A stretch of DNA of 13,315 nt, from contig CBFIIU010000025.1 in assembly GCA_965662735.1 (NCBI GenBank), positions 1-13,315 on the forward strand. Reading direction: 5' to 3'. Below, piece after piece: positions 1-6,556 of the stretch (position 1 is the first letter of the stretch; each line of letters begins with the position of its first letter). The notes beneath the pieces are model-generated. The model saw only the letters and a list, made by a program, of their open reading frames with translations, was not told where the DNA came from and ran no database searches. This DNA comes from JAYODZ01 sp965662735. Its GTDB lineage: Bacteria > Pseudomonadota > Alphaproteobacteria > RS24. The position numbers and the translations under genes were made by a program.

Positions 1-924
1 AACCCCGGGCGGACAGCCATTACTGATGAGATTGCCGATCGGAGTAATCGTTATGATCAGCTTCAACCCAAATTCACTTTGGGCCATGATCTGAATGATG
101 ACACACGGGTTTATGCCTCCTATGGCTATGGCTTCCGCTCCGGTGGCTTTAACTCGCAAGGAAGTAAAGGGTTAATTGACGCTGCGTTCAATAACGCCAC
201 TGTAAATGCAGGGCTGATTGTCAATGATGAGTATGACAAAGAGGTCTCACGCTCGATGGAATTGGGCTTTAAAGGCCGCTATCTCGACAATCGTCTGCAG
301 CTTAATGGTGCTTTGTTCCGCACAGTGGTCGACGATAATCAGTTCTTTGAATTCTTCGCTGGTTCTTTTGGTTTGATGCGCGTTGTTACAACCATTGATG
401 AGCTGGAGATTGAAGGCGCCGAGCTTGATTTCAAATATGCAGCGACCGACAATTTGCGGATTGATGGCGGGTTTGGGATCACCGATGGCGAAATTAAGAA
501 GAATTCGCATCGCCCCTATACTGTTGGCAATGACGCGCCTTTGACCCCGGAATATACGGTGAATATTGGTGCCCAATACACAGCCAATTGGGGTGGGTTT
601 GAAAACGTCATGCGGATCGACTATGCCCGCGTTGGCGAAACCGATTTCCACACCGTCCAAGATAATGAGACCCGTACCGTGTGGACGGTTGATTATGCCG
701 ATGCCGGTATCGCTAATTTTAACAAAACCAGCCGCGATGCCTATCAAACGGTTGATGTGCGCTATACGGTCAATGCCGATCGGTGGAGTGTTTCCGTGTT
801 TGGCCGCAATATTCTCGACGAAGAATATCTCAGCGAGGTCATCAACGCGCCTGAGTTCGGTGGATCCTTCATCCACGAAGCACCAGGGGCCAGCTATGGC
901 GCCAATGTGACCGTGAAGTTCTAA
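1..924 (+). CDS. TonB-dependent receptor, C-terminal barrel (5' truncated by window edge)
   Basis: The frame is open from base 1, so only the last 307 residues are visible; the signal peptide, TonB box and plug lie upstream of the window. The visible part is the outer-membrane beta-barrel: alternating aromatic/polar strands, the typical YGYGFRSGGFN strand, a later segment SVSVFGRNILDEEY that is standard near the end of these receptors, and a final strand VTVKF ending in Phe, the outer-membrane assembly signal. Such receptors take up siderophores, vitamin B12 or large organic ligands using TonB-ExbBD energy. The sequence style resembles the large sphingomonad/marine receptor group often tied to uptake of organic substrates, but the ligand cannot be told from the barrel. 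A strong terminator follows directly, so this gene ends its own transcript. Confidence 0.93.
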   Translation, partial: NPGRTAITDEIADRSNRYDQLQPKFTLGHDLNDDTRVYASYGYGFRSGGFNSQGSKGLIDAAFNNATVNAGLIVNDEYDKEVSRSMELGFKGRYLDNRLQLNGALFRTVVDDNQFFEFFAGSFGLMRVVTTIDELEIEGAELDFKYAATDNLRIDGGFGITDGEIKKNSHRPYTVGNDAPLTPEYTVNIGAQYTANWGGFENVMRIDYARVGETDFHTVQDNETRTVWTVDYADAGIANFNKTSRDAYQTVDVRYTVNADRWSVSVFGRNILDEEYLSEVINAPEFGGSFIHEAPGASYGANVTVKF

Positions 925-947
925 TTCGCGTTCATAAACGGATATCG

Positions 948-975
948 AAAAGGGCCCCTTTGGGGCCCTTTTTTT
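948..975 (+). terminator. Rho-independent terminator after the TonB-dependent receptor
   Basis: GGGCCCC, loop TTT, GGGGCCC forms a perfect 7-bp GC stem, extended by A-T pairs at its base, and is followed by a run of seven T. It begins 24 bases after the stop codon. This is a textbook intrinsic terminator for the plus strand. Confidence 0.93.
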
Positions 976-1120
976 GCGCCTTTTTTTGAGCAATAGTCGA
1001 CCATGAAAGCCGTTGCACCGCGCCGCTACATCGCGCACATTAATCACCAGAACCGCGCTCGGTTTGCTTCGGGCCGGCAAGCATGATTTTAAATACACCT
1101 AAACCCTAAAGAGGACTATC

Positions 1121-1537
1121 ATGATCGGACGTTTGAACCATGTTGGCGTTGCCACGCCCTCCATCGATAATGCGGTTGCTTTATATCGCGATATGTTGGG
1201 CGCAACGAAAATTGGCGAGAAATTTGCCATGGAAGAGCAGGGGGTCTGGGTTTGTTTTGTGGACTTGCCCAATTCCCAGATTGAGCTGATTGAACCGATT
1301 GATGAAACCAGTTCCATTACTAATTTTCTGAAGCAAAATCCTGCCGGCGGTCAGCACCATGTGTGCTTCGAGGTGGAAGATATTATTGCGGCCCGCGATG
1401 ATATGGTTGCGAAAGGTGCCCGCGTTTTGGGAACGGGAGAGCCGCGCATTGGTGCGCATGGGACGCCCATTATTTTTCTTCATCCGAAAGATATGGGCGG
1501 GGTATTGGTTGAGCTGATGGAGACGCCCCGACATTAG
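1121..1537 (+). CDS. mce: Methylmalonyl-CoA epimerase (VOC fold)
   Basis: A 138-residue protein of the usual length for methylmalonyl-CoA epimerase, which interconverts the S and R forms of methylmalonyl-CoA in propionate metabolism. Two VOC modules are visible: an N-terminal one starting RLNHVGVA and a second starting GGQHHVCFEV. Family hallmarks are IELIEP near residue 55, EPRIGAHG near 107-113, FLHPKDMGGVLVEL near 119-132. Likely metal ligands are His7, His79 or His80, and Glu131. The start is supported by an AAAGAGG site 6 bases upstream. No methylmalonyl-CoA mutase, propionyl-CoA carboxylase or other propionate gene is in the window, so its partners must be elsewhere. Epimerases of this type are close to other VOC proteins, but the motif match is specific. 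Confidence 0.9.
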   Translation: MIGRLNHVGVATPSIDNAVALYRDMLGATKIGEKFAMEEQGVWVCFVDLPNSQIELIEPIDETSSITNFLKQNPAGGQHHVCFEVEDIIAARDDMVAKGARVLGTGEPRIGAHGTPIIFLHPKDMGGVLVELMETPRH

Positions 1538-1661
1538 AGGGTCAGATAATGTTGGCGACAATCTCGGTGATAAGGATCATGTTTCGCCCCCCTCCCCCGG
1601 GGAGATTAAAATGGCGCCGTTTCTGGTCGTACCTAAAGAGGTGAACCCGCAGGAGGTTTTG

Positions 1662-1946
1662 ATGCCATTTCTTCTTCGTCGCGCTCGACACGCCTTATAT
1701 GGACTTTGTTTGGCCGCGATGGGCACCTTGTCGACAAATGGGGGCAGCGCGCCAGCGTGGGCGCATGAGTTTCATGTCGACTATTCGCAACCGACCGCCT
1801 CTATTATTCGTCAGGAATTAAATGCGACCGAGTTTTATTTGACGCATAGCCATGCGGCAAAACCCAAAGCTGCGACCAGCTACCGACGGCGCAGTGTAAA
1901 TCTGTTTGGCTGGGAGTTCTCGCTTCAGAGAAAACCAAAACCCTAG
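1662..1946 (+). CDS. Small secreted protein, unrecognised
   Basis: A 94-residue protein I do not recognise. The ATG at 1662 has an excellent AGGAGG five bases upstream (1651-1656), better placed than the in-frame ATG at 1611. The N-terminus is a signal peptide: basic LRRARH, a hydrophobic stretch ALYGLCLAAMGTL, and a likely cleavage after AWA at residue 34. The mature part would be about 60 residues, with several His (HEFH, THSHAAK), a basic RRR near residue 75 and a basic tail RKPKP. There are no Cys in the mature part and no membrane segment beyond the signal. It is convergent with the styrene-oxide-isomerase-like gene, only 11 bases apart, and follows the epimerase by 124 bases. Function unknown; a periplasmic or secreted role is inferred only from the signal. 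Confidence 0.6.
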   Translation: MPFLLRRARHALYGLCLAAMGTLSTNGGSAPAWAHEFHVDYSQPTASIIRQELNATEFYLTHSHAAKPKAATSYRRRSVNLFGWEFSLQRKPKP

Positions 1947-1957
1947 ACACCAATGTA

Positions 1958-2449
1958 TTACTTCCCCGCTGGTGGAGTGTCGCCGCCCCATAAGGCGGCG
2001 CGGGCGCCCATATATAAAATGACGGGTGCAATGATCACGCTTGGAAGCGCTGGCAAAAAGCCCAAAAGGCCGATCCAATCGCCCTCGCCAAACACATTAT
2101 TGCCCATCGTTAAAGACCGATTGGAAGCCGCATTGCCGCCCCAGTAAAAGAGGGTGAACGACCATCCGACATAAATGAGGCCCCAAGCGAAAAAGCCCAT
2201 GGCTTTATCGCTGAGCGATAGTTTGGGAAGGCACAGCCCGGCGATGACGACCAATATGCCGTTCAGGAGGCCTCCGCTATGCGCCCGAACCCAGCCTTCG
2301 CTTGTTCCATAGACCTCAAAGGGGAAAATATAGCCTGGCCAAACTTCTGCGCCCCCAATTAAAGAGAATAATAGTAAAAAACCGGCCACGAGACCCACAA
2401 GGGCAATTAAAAATCCGTGCGCAATCATGAGGCGTTGATAGCGTTCCAT
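1958..2449 (-). CDS. Styrene oxide isomerase (StyC)-like integral membrane protein
   Basis: A 163-residue, four-helix membrane protein of the length of styrene oxide isomerase, the haem-containing enzyme that turns epoxides into aldehydes by Meinwald rearrangement in the inner membrane. Compared from memory with Pseudomonas StyC, the match runs the full length: GG.E..PGYI.F.V near 32-46, EGW.RAHSG at 51-59, LNG at 62-64, LP.L...DK near 74-82, GWS...FY at 95-102, NR.LT.G.N.FG.GD near 110-124. His57 matches the StyC haem ligand His58, Asn63 matches Asn64, and Tyr102 matches Tyr103. The position of StyC Asp95 is Val94 here, so the active site is not identical. The start has a strong GGAGAG site. 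No styrene monooxygenase (StyA/StyB) or phenylacetaldehyde dehydrogenase is in the window, so substrate and even isomerase activity are inferred. Confidence 0.75.
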   Translation of the reverse strand: MERYQRLMIAHGFLIALVGLVAGFLLLFSLIGGAEVWPGYIFPFEVYGTSEGWVRAHSGGLLNGILVVIAGLCLPKLSLSDKAMGFFAWGLIYVGWSFTLFYWGGNAASNRSLTMGNNVFGEGDWIGLLGFLPALPSVIIAPVILYMGARAALWGGDTPPAGK

Positions 2450-2504
2450 GATCTCTCTCCTTATTCATTATTTTGACACGGTCCATCATGCGAAGTCATC
2501 GAAA

Positions 2505-2517
2505 GCCTTGGCAAGGC
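2505..2517 (-). terminator. Weak hairpin after endonuclease gene
   Basis: GCCTT GGC AAGGC forms a 5-bp stem about 20 bases beyond the endonuclease stop, followed on the minus strand by only TTTC. It could slow or partly end transcription before the styrene-oxide-isomerase-like gene, but the missing T run makes this a weak call. Confidence 0.25.
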
Positions 2518-2535
2518 CGAACCCGACCTCAAAAT

Positions 2536-3288
2536 TTAATTTTTGAATTCTGGACAGTCGATCAGGATGAAGGGTTGGGGATTGCCCTGAAGCGCCTCAA
2601 TCTGACGGGCGCGGGCGCATTCTCCCGTATCAACGGGATCTTCAGCCGACCACCTCTCAAACAACTCAATTTCCGAGGGGGCCAGATGAATATATTCTGG
2701 ATAGCTATGTGCCATATAAAAATAGGTTCGAGCAATATCGCCGCGTATCTCGGGACGAGGTTCAATGGTCGAGGCGGATTGCTCGAAATCGCACGGGGGA
2801 AATGCCCGTCGTTCTTGATCGATCATTGCCATCTGTTTGTGACCGCGCGCGGCATTGAGCATGCCGATAGCGGGTTGAAGATTGTATAAATCAGCTTCGA
2901 TGCGATTAAATATGGGGCTAACATGACGGGCACATTGGCGCCCTTTAAATTGACGACCATCGGCTTTCTGACAGGTTGAGTGGCCCTGTTTCCATTCCGA
3001 AAAGGCCCGCCCAAAGCGCGCCGCTGGCACAACATGTTCCCATTCTATACGCCGTGCACGGGGGCGATCGCGATGCGCCTGCATTTCACATAGCTCTAAG
3101 CTCGGTTTGCCGTTTTGAAAGGGGCACGCGCAGTAGAAGCTCTGCCCGCCTTGGCGATGCAGCTCCTGCAGGAGAGGGCGCGCATGGGCATAAGTTGGGA
3201 TGGTCGCATTTTGGGCGAGGCTCACCGAAGTGACGCCACCCAAACCCAGCATAATCAAAAACACCATTTGTCGGCTTTTGCGATACAT
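2536..3288 (-). CDS. endA: Secreted endonuclease I (EndA/Vvn/Dns family)
   Basis: A 250-residue non-specific DNA/RNA endonuclease expected in the periplasm or outside the cell. An N-terminal signal peptide (basic MYRKSR, hydrophobic VFLIMLGLGGV, cleavage near SLA at residue 25) is followed by the family core. The catalytic motif is RIEWEHVVPA, with Glu84 and His85 as metal ligand and general base; DLYNLQPAIG at 133-141 and the following Asn145 are the second conserved block; RGDIARTYFYM near 182-192 is the third. There are eight Cys (53, 55, 67, 106, 119, 166, 224, 245), as in the disulfide-rich Vibrio nuclease Vvn, fitting an oxidising compartment. Likely roles are nutrient scavenging from DNA or biofilm turnover. 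The start lacks a strong ribosome site. It lies 61 bases behind the MpaB-family gene. Confidence 0.92.
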   Translation of the reverse strand: MYRKSRQMVFLIMLGLGGVTSVSLAQNATIPTYAHARPLLQELHRQGGQSFYCACPFQNGKPSLELCEMQAHRDRPRARRIEWEHVVPAARFGRAFSEWKQGHSTCQKADGRQFKGRQCARHVSPIFNRIEADLYNLQPAIGMLNAARGHKQMAMIDQERRAFPPCDFEQSASTIEPRPEIRGDIARTYFYMAHSYPEYIHLAPSEIELFERWSAEDPVDTGECARARQIEALQGNPQPFILIDCPEFKN

Positions 3289-3316
3289 GACCCATCCACA
3301 ACATACAAAATGACGC

Positions 3317-3330
3317 CCTGCCGAAGCAGG
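3317..3330 (-). terminator. UUCG-tetraloop hairpin after the MpaB-family gene
   Basis: On the minus strand CCTGC TTCG GCAGG forms a 5-bp stem closed by a very stable C(UUCG)G tetraloop, 19 bases after the MpaB-family stop. A loose T-rich stretch (CATTTTG) follows rather than a clean T run. It may be a weak terminator or an mRNA-end stabiliser in front of the endonuclease gene. Confidence 0.35.
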
Positions 3331-3349
3331 CCGGCAAAGCTAGTCAGCT

Positions 3350-4258
3350 TTAAATTACGCCACTTATGTTCAATTGACCGAGCAAGCGATGCCGCCGCCC
3401 TTGGCTCAACCATAAAAAATTTGCCGGCAAGCCTAATCGTTCACACGCCTGTGCGGCGGGGCTATTCCGATCGGGCAGCCAGTCGCTGAGTTGGCCAAAG
3501 CGGCGCACCAGCCATCTTTGCCAATGGGTCAGGTCATAGGCGGCGCCAAGTTGCAGCTTCTCGCGAACCATGGGCGGCAAAATATCAATCGCCGCATGGG
3601 CGATCGCGGTCTGAATTGATTTTGGCAAGCTATCTGTGGCTCGCCCGGAGCGCATAATATCCAGAAACTCGCTATTGATTTCATGGGGCTCAAAATAGGG
3701 TTCAAGTGCATGCATCATGCTGTCGAAATCAGCTAGGGATCGCACATGGGTCTTAACCCCATACAGGCCCGCGACAACTTCACCCTCTTTGAAATAGCGC
3801 TGCATGTCGTCGTCAGATAAAGGCTTCACAAAATGATGGTACGCCATCACAAATCCGTAACGCGCTGTTGCGCTCACCCAGTCCAGTAATTCCGTATCAC
3901 GGGCGTCATAGGCAATGCCGTTGGGCGTGGTGTCCTGGACCCGCGCATGCATATTGTTCACACCTTGGATCACGCGCCGCGCCGCTTCTTGCGGGCCATA
4001 GGTTCCAACCATGGCTGCTGTGCCCGTACGTTGGGCCCGGCCGAGCGGATCCTGTTTGAAAATTGAGTGATCCCAGACACCCGATCGAATGCGGGGGTCT
4101 GCAAACTCTAACAACACCGCACAAATGCCGCCGATAGCAAGGGCGATAGGATTTTTATAAATTTGCCATGAAACACTATCTGGGCCGCTAAAGGCCGGCG
4201 CGCCTGCGGGCGTTCGATAGTCGATCGTCCAGCCTAAATATTTTTGCTCACCCGACAT
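3350..4258 (-). CDS. MpaB/Lcp-like haem oxygenase (DUF2236)
   Basis: About 302 residues of the DUF2236 family, which includes the fungal protein MpaB and latex-clearing protein Lcp, a haem b oxygenase. Visible hallmarks: IGGICAVLLEFADPRI.SGV near 42-62, HS.F..DPLGRAQRT near 64-78, then a helix ending in HARV, then GIAYDARDTELLDWVSAT near 114-131. From family knowledge, Arg74, Thr78 and His104 probably match Arg164, Thr168 and the haem-ligand His198 of Streptomyces Lcp. No signal peptide is seen, unlike Lcp, so the protein is probably cytoplasmic. Two starts are possible: ATG at 4258 with a weak GCGGA, or an in-frame GTG at 4279; residues are numbered from the ATG. The substrate is unknown; most bacterial members are uncharacterised. 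Its own promoter-like sequence lies upstream. Confidence 0.85.
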   Translation of the reverse strand: MSGEQKYLGWTIDYRTPAGAPAFSGPDSVSWQIYKNPIALAIGGICAVLLEFADPRIRSGVWDHSIFKQDPLGRAQRTGTAAMVGTYGPQEAARRVIQGVNNMHARVQDTTPNGIAYDARDTELLDWVSATARYGFVMAYHHFVKPLSDDDMQRYFKEGEVVAGLYGVKTHVRSLADFDSMMHALEPYFEPHEINSEFLDIMRSGRATDSLPKSIQTAIAHAAIDILPPMVREKLQLGAAYDLTHWQRWLVRRFGQLSDWLPDRNSPAAQACERLGLPANFLWLSQGRRHRLLGQLNISGVI

Positions 4259-4329
4259 GCGTTCCGCTTCATTCAACACGAGGCTCAGCTGACATCGCCC
4301 ATTCGCTTTGGGTTACTGACCTCACTCAC

Positions 4330-4356
4330 TGTCTAATGCGGTTCGAAATTTGTCAA
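4330..4356 (-). promoter_or_regulatory. Possible sigma-70 promoter for the MpaB-family gene
   Basis: On the minus strand a consensus TTGACA (4351-4356), preceded by an A/T tract, is followed 15 bases later by TAGACA (4330-4335). The spacing is short and the -10 poor, so this is tentative. The same ATTTTTTTGACAA-type context recurs at the promoter near 12162. Confidence 0.3.
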
Positions 4357-4417
4357 AAAAATAATGCGCGCGCGCTCGGCTTCTTTAAATCAAAAGCACC
4401 AGGCGCCTTGGGTCGTT

Positions 4418-4450
4418 ATACGCACAAGCAAGAAGCTTGCTTGTGCGTAT
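4418..4450. repeat. Perfect 15-bp inverted repeat with 3-base loop
   Basis: ATACGCACAAGCAAG at 4418-4432, AAG, then the exact reverse complement at 4436-4450. On the minus strand it begins 6 bases after the stop of the outer-membrane barrel gene. No T run follows on either strand, so it is not a standard terminator. It could stabilise the 3' end of the metal-pair transcript, act with a protein factor, or be a dispersed extragenic palindrome. Confidence 0.8.
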
Positions 4451-4456
4451 CTCGCA

Positions 4457-5551
4457 TTACCAAGATTTTTGGTACCCTATAGTGAGCGTCCAATCATGTG
4501 ATAATTGCAGGCCGTTTACTTTCTCATAAACGGGGGCACTCAATTCACCGCCAAACCGGTGACCGGCGAGGACGCCACGTGTGCCGATCCAATTAATTCC
4601 CCAGCCCATTTCAATCCGATCGCCGCCATAGAAGAAGGGGTTGGCAGACTGTACGGGTTTATTGATCTGTGGGTCTTGTCCGCTGATATTCTGGGTGGTC
4701 GTTCCCGCAAGTTGAAGAGACGTACTCACATTTTCCGATAGAGTGCGTGCACCCCACAGCTTGAGATATTTTTGATCTCCGAGGGCATAGCCTTGCTGGT
4801 TGTCATCCAGACGGAAAGTGCCGCCGATCTGAATGCCGACCGAACTGCGGTCAAATAAATGTGTGTATGTTACGGATGGCTTGAGGTCATATGTCCCAGA
4901 GCCAAGTTGCATGCCATAGGGCAGGCGGGTGGTTATATATTGGTTCATCGGCGAGAGCACGGTGTCACTCTCTTTGATGGACCCCGTGGGGATGCTCAGC
5001 CCTAGCCCCGCATGCAGATGCCCGCCGGGCGCCGCCGGGAGTCGAAACAAAGCGCTGAGTGTTGTGTCGCCAAATCCTTCGCTGCGCGCAGTGAACTGCC
5101 CCAGGCTGGCATTGGACATATTATAGACTTGGGCGCGCATTTTCTTCTCAAGATACTGGGTCATCGCCATCAAGGTCACATTATCGCTCAGACCATACAT
5201 GGCGCCGAACATGGTCATGTCCGATGTCATTCTCCGCGGGAGCGAACGTAAGGTCGCTGACATCCCGCCATGGATGTTGGGGGTCGCTAAGGCGGTTGCA
5301 TCCGAGACATCGTCTCGGCCCATCCGCAGGTCGCTCATCTCCATCCGCATATGGCGAACAGAAATCATCACCTCGCCGGCGCGGTGCATGTGGTCGCCCA
5401 TCACCGATAGGGGTGCATGGTCATCAGGCCGGGCAAAGTTGGTTGCTGGCGATTGTGCAGATGTCATGTGGTCGTGTTCAATGCCGTCCGCGTGGGCGAC
5501 AAAAGGAAGGCTCGCCAAACTCAGGGCGAACGCAAGTGTTTGTTTGTTCAT
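4457..5551 (-). CDS. Met/His-rich outer-membrane beta-barrel ('transporter', phenol MetA-like family)
   Basis: A 364-residue exported protein. ATG at 5551 has AGGAAAAG upstream and begins a clear signal peptide (MNKQTLAFALSLASLPFVAHA), which rules out the longer frame. After it comes a distinctive block DHAPLSVMGDHMHRAGEVMISVRHMRMEM, rich in Met and His, followed by alternating beta strands to a terminal aromatic (YQKSW), as in an outer-membrane barrel. Similar proteins are labelled transporter or phenol-degradation MetA-like (PF13557) and often sit beside DUF2946 or copper genes. The Met/His content and the neighbouring Cys protein suggest a role with copper or another soft metal; this is inference. 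It follows the DUF2946-like gene by 29 bases, so the two are probably one operon ending at the inverted repeat at 4418-4450. Confidence 0.8.
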   Translation of the reverse strand: MNKQTLAFALSLASLPFVAHADGIEHDHMTSAQSPATNFARPDDHAPLSVMGDHMHRAGEVMISVRHMRMEMSDLRMGRDDVSDATALATPNIHGGMSATLRSLPRRMTSDMTMFGAMYGLSDNVTLMAMTQYLEKKMRAQVYNMSNASLGQFTARSEGFGDTTLSALFRLPAAPGGHLHAGLGLSIPTGSIKESDTVLSPMNQYITTRLPYGMQLGSGTYDLKPSVTYTHLFDRSSVGIQIGGTFRLDDNQQGYALGDQKYLKLWGARTLSENVSTSLQLAGTTTQNISGQDPQINKPVQSANPFFYGGDRIEMGWGINWIGTRGVLAGHRFGGELSAPVYEKVNGLQLSHDWTLTIGYQKSW

Positions 5552-5580
5552 TGGTCTTTTCCTATTCAGATAAAATGGAT

Positions 5581-5925
5581 CTAACTTTGGTCTGGATCTA
5601 TTTTCTGACGTGGGGGCGCGCGGGCATGTTCTGACCTCGCGCTTAATACGGGTATGTCGATGCCATGCGCCAAGGTCATGCGCAACAAAATGTCGAATTC
5701 TGGGTGCGCGACAGCCGATGCTTGGGCAATGGCTTTGGTTGGCATGCCGATACAACAGTCGTGGTTCGCGGGGTCTAAGGTGGTGTCCGATGCCGGAGGG
5801 AGGTATTGTGTCGACAGCCCGTGGCTGCCGCAGATCGTCATCACACGACCATATTCAGTGCACCAACTCGTGGTCACCGATGCCCCCAACACCACCAGAG
5901 CAATGAAAAAATGTATCCCTCGCAT
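5581..5925 (-). CDS. DUF2946-like small secreted cysteine protein
   Basis: A 114-residue protein with an N-terminal export signal (hydrophobic FFIALVVLGASV, residues 6-17). The key pattern is MTICGSHGL near 29-37 followed by NHDCCIGM near 54-61, giving Cys32, Cys57 and Cys58. This is the layout of DUF2946 proteins (IC...G...C..C), a family commonly found with copper-related outer-membrane proteins. The gene directly precedes the Met/His-rich barrel on the same strand, supporting a shared metal role. The match is to a short pattern only, so the family call is moderate. The start ATG at 5925 has no strong ribosome site, but no other in-frame ATG would keep the signal. Confidence 0.65.
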   Translation of the reverse strand: MRGIHFFIALVVLGASVTTSWCTEYGRVMTICGSHGLSTQYLPPASDTTLDPANHDCCIGMPTKAIAQASAVAHPEFDILLRMTLAHGIDIPVLSARSEHARAPPRQKIDPDQS

Positions 5926-5965
5926 GCAGTGGAACTACACCATTTCTGTCGGCGCTAAACTGGCC

Positions 5966-5971
5966 TATAAT
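5966..5971 (+). promoter_or_regulatory. Possible -10 box upstream of the cupin gene
   Basis: A perfect TATAAT lies 47 bases before the cupin start in the divergent region between the cupin and the DUF2946-like gene. No good -35 box is seen at 16-18 bases upstream, so this is a weak call. Confidence 0.3.
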
Positions 5972-6017
5972 GTCGCAGGGCAGTCGGTTGGATTCACGCC
6001 GGCCCCGCTTGGGAGAA

Positions 6018-6473
6018 ATGACATTGAATTTATTTGATAGCTCGACCATTAAGTGGCGCCGCTTCCAAGGAGATGCCGCGTTTGATTACCCCATCGACTA
6101 TGAGGCGGCCTTATTGTCCATCCAAGAAGACGGTCATGTGGATTTGCTGTATCGTTGGGCGCCTCATTCCTACTGCCACTTTCATCGCCATACCGCTGAG
6201 ACGCGCTCAACTGTTCTGGCGGGCGAGCTCCATGTTATCGACGTTGATTTAGCCACAGGACAAGAGCTGGGGTCGCGGATTCGCCATGTGGGCGATTTCG
6301 CGTGTAAGGAGCCGGGGGATGTGCATATGGAACGCGGCGGTCCTGATGGGGCGTTGGTGTTATTTAACCTCTATGCGCCGGATGGGGTGCTCGCAGAAGC
6401 CCTCGCCCGTGATGGAACCGTGCTCAGTGTGTCGACGGTGGCACAAATTCTGGAACGTCGAAAAAAAGGTTAA
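6018..6473 (+). CDS. Single-domain cupin protein
   Basis: About 151 residues forming one cupin barrel. The first cupin motif is visible as His54-x-His56-x4-Glu61 followed by Gly69, and the second as PGDVH with His103, giving a complete 3-His-1-Glu metal site. This resembles small cupins related to the ChrR sensor domain and to cysteine/3-mercaptopropionate-type dioxygenases, but nothing fixes the reaction. No DNA-binding domain is present. ATG at 6018 has GGGAG unusually close (2 bases); the in-frame TTG two codons later has better spacing, so the true start may be there. The 2-keto-4-pentenoate hydratase follows 83 bases downstream on the same strand, so the cupin may belong to the same catabolic unit. 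Confidence 0.75.
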   Translation: MTLNLFDSSTIKWRRFQGDAAFDYPIDYEAALLSIQEDGHVDLLYRWAPHSYCHFHRHTAETRSTVLAGELHVIDVDLATGQELGSRIRHVGDFACKEPGDVHMERGGPDGALVLFNLYAPDGVLAEALARDGTVLSVSTVAQILERRKKG

Positions 6474-6556
6474 AGGCGTCCCCATGGACGAGGCCCTACC
6501 AAGCATTTTTGGCGCCCCTCGTTACATCTCATTTTTTTCAAACGATAGGACTTACA

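Noticed and set aside
1003..1086. 27-codon small frame between the receptor and the epimerase
   Set aside because: No ribosome site, no recognisable features; probably chance in the leader region.
247..1098. Long minus-strand open frame (283 codons) opposite the TonB-dependent receptor
   Set aside because: It is antisense to a clearly coding barrel, crosses the terminator and has no family features.
1592..1604. Palindrome CTCCCCCGGGGAG just before the alternative start at 1611
   Set aside because: It has no loop to form a hairpin and the better start for the small secreted protein is at 1662.
1981..2000. GC-rich hairpin CGCCGCC/GGCGGCG at the 3' end of the StyC-like gene
   Set aside because: It lies within coding sequence and has no T run; likely a result of GC-rich codons.
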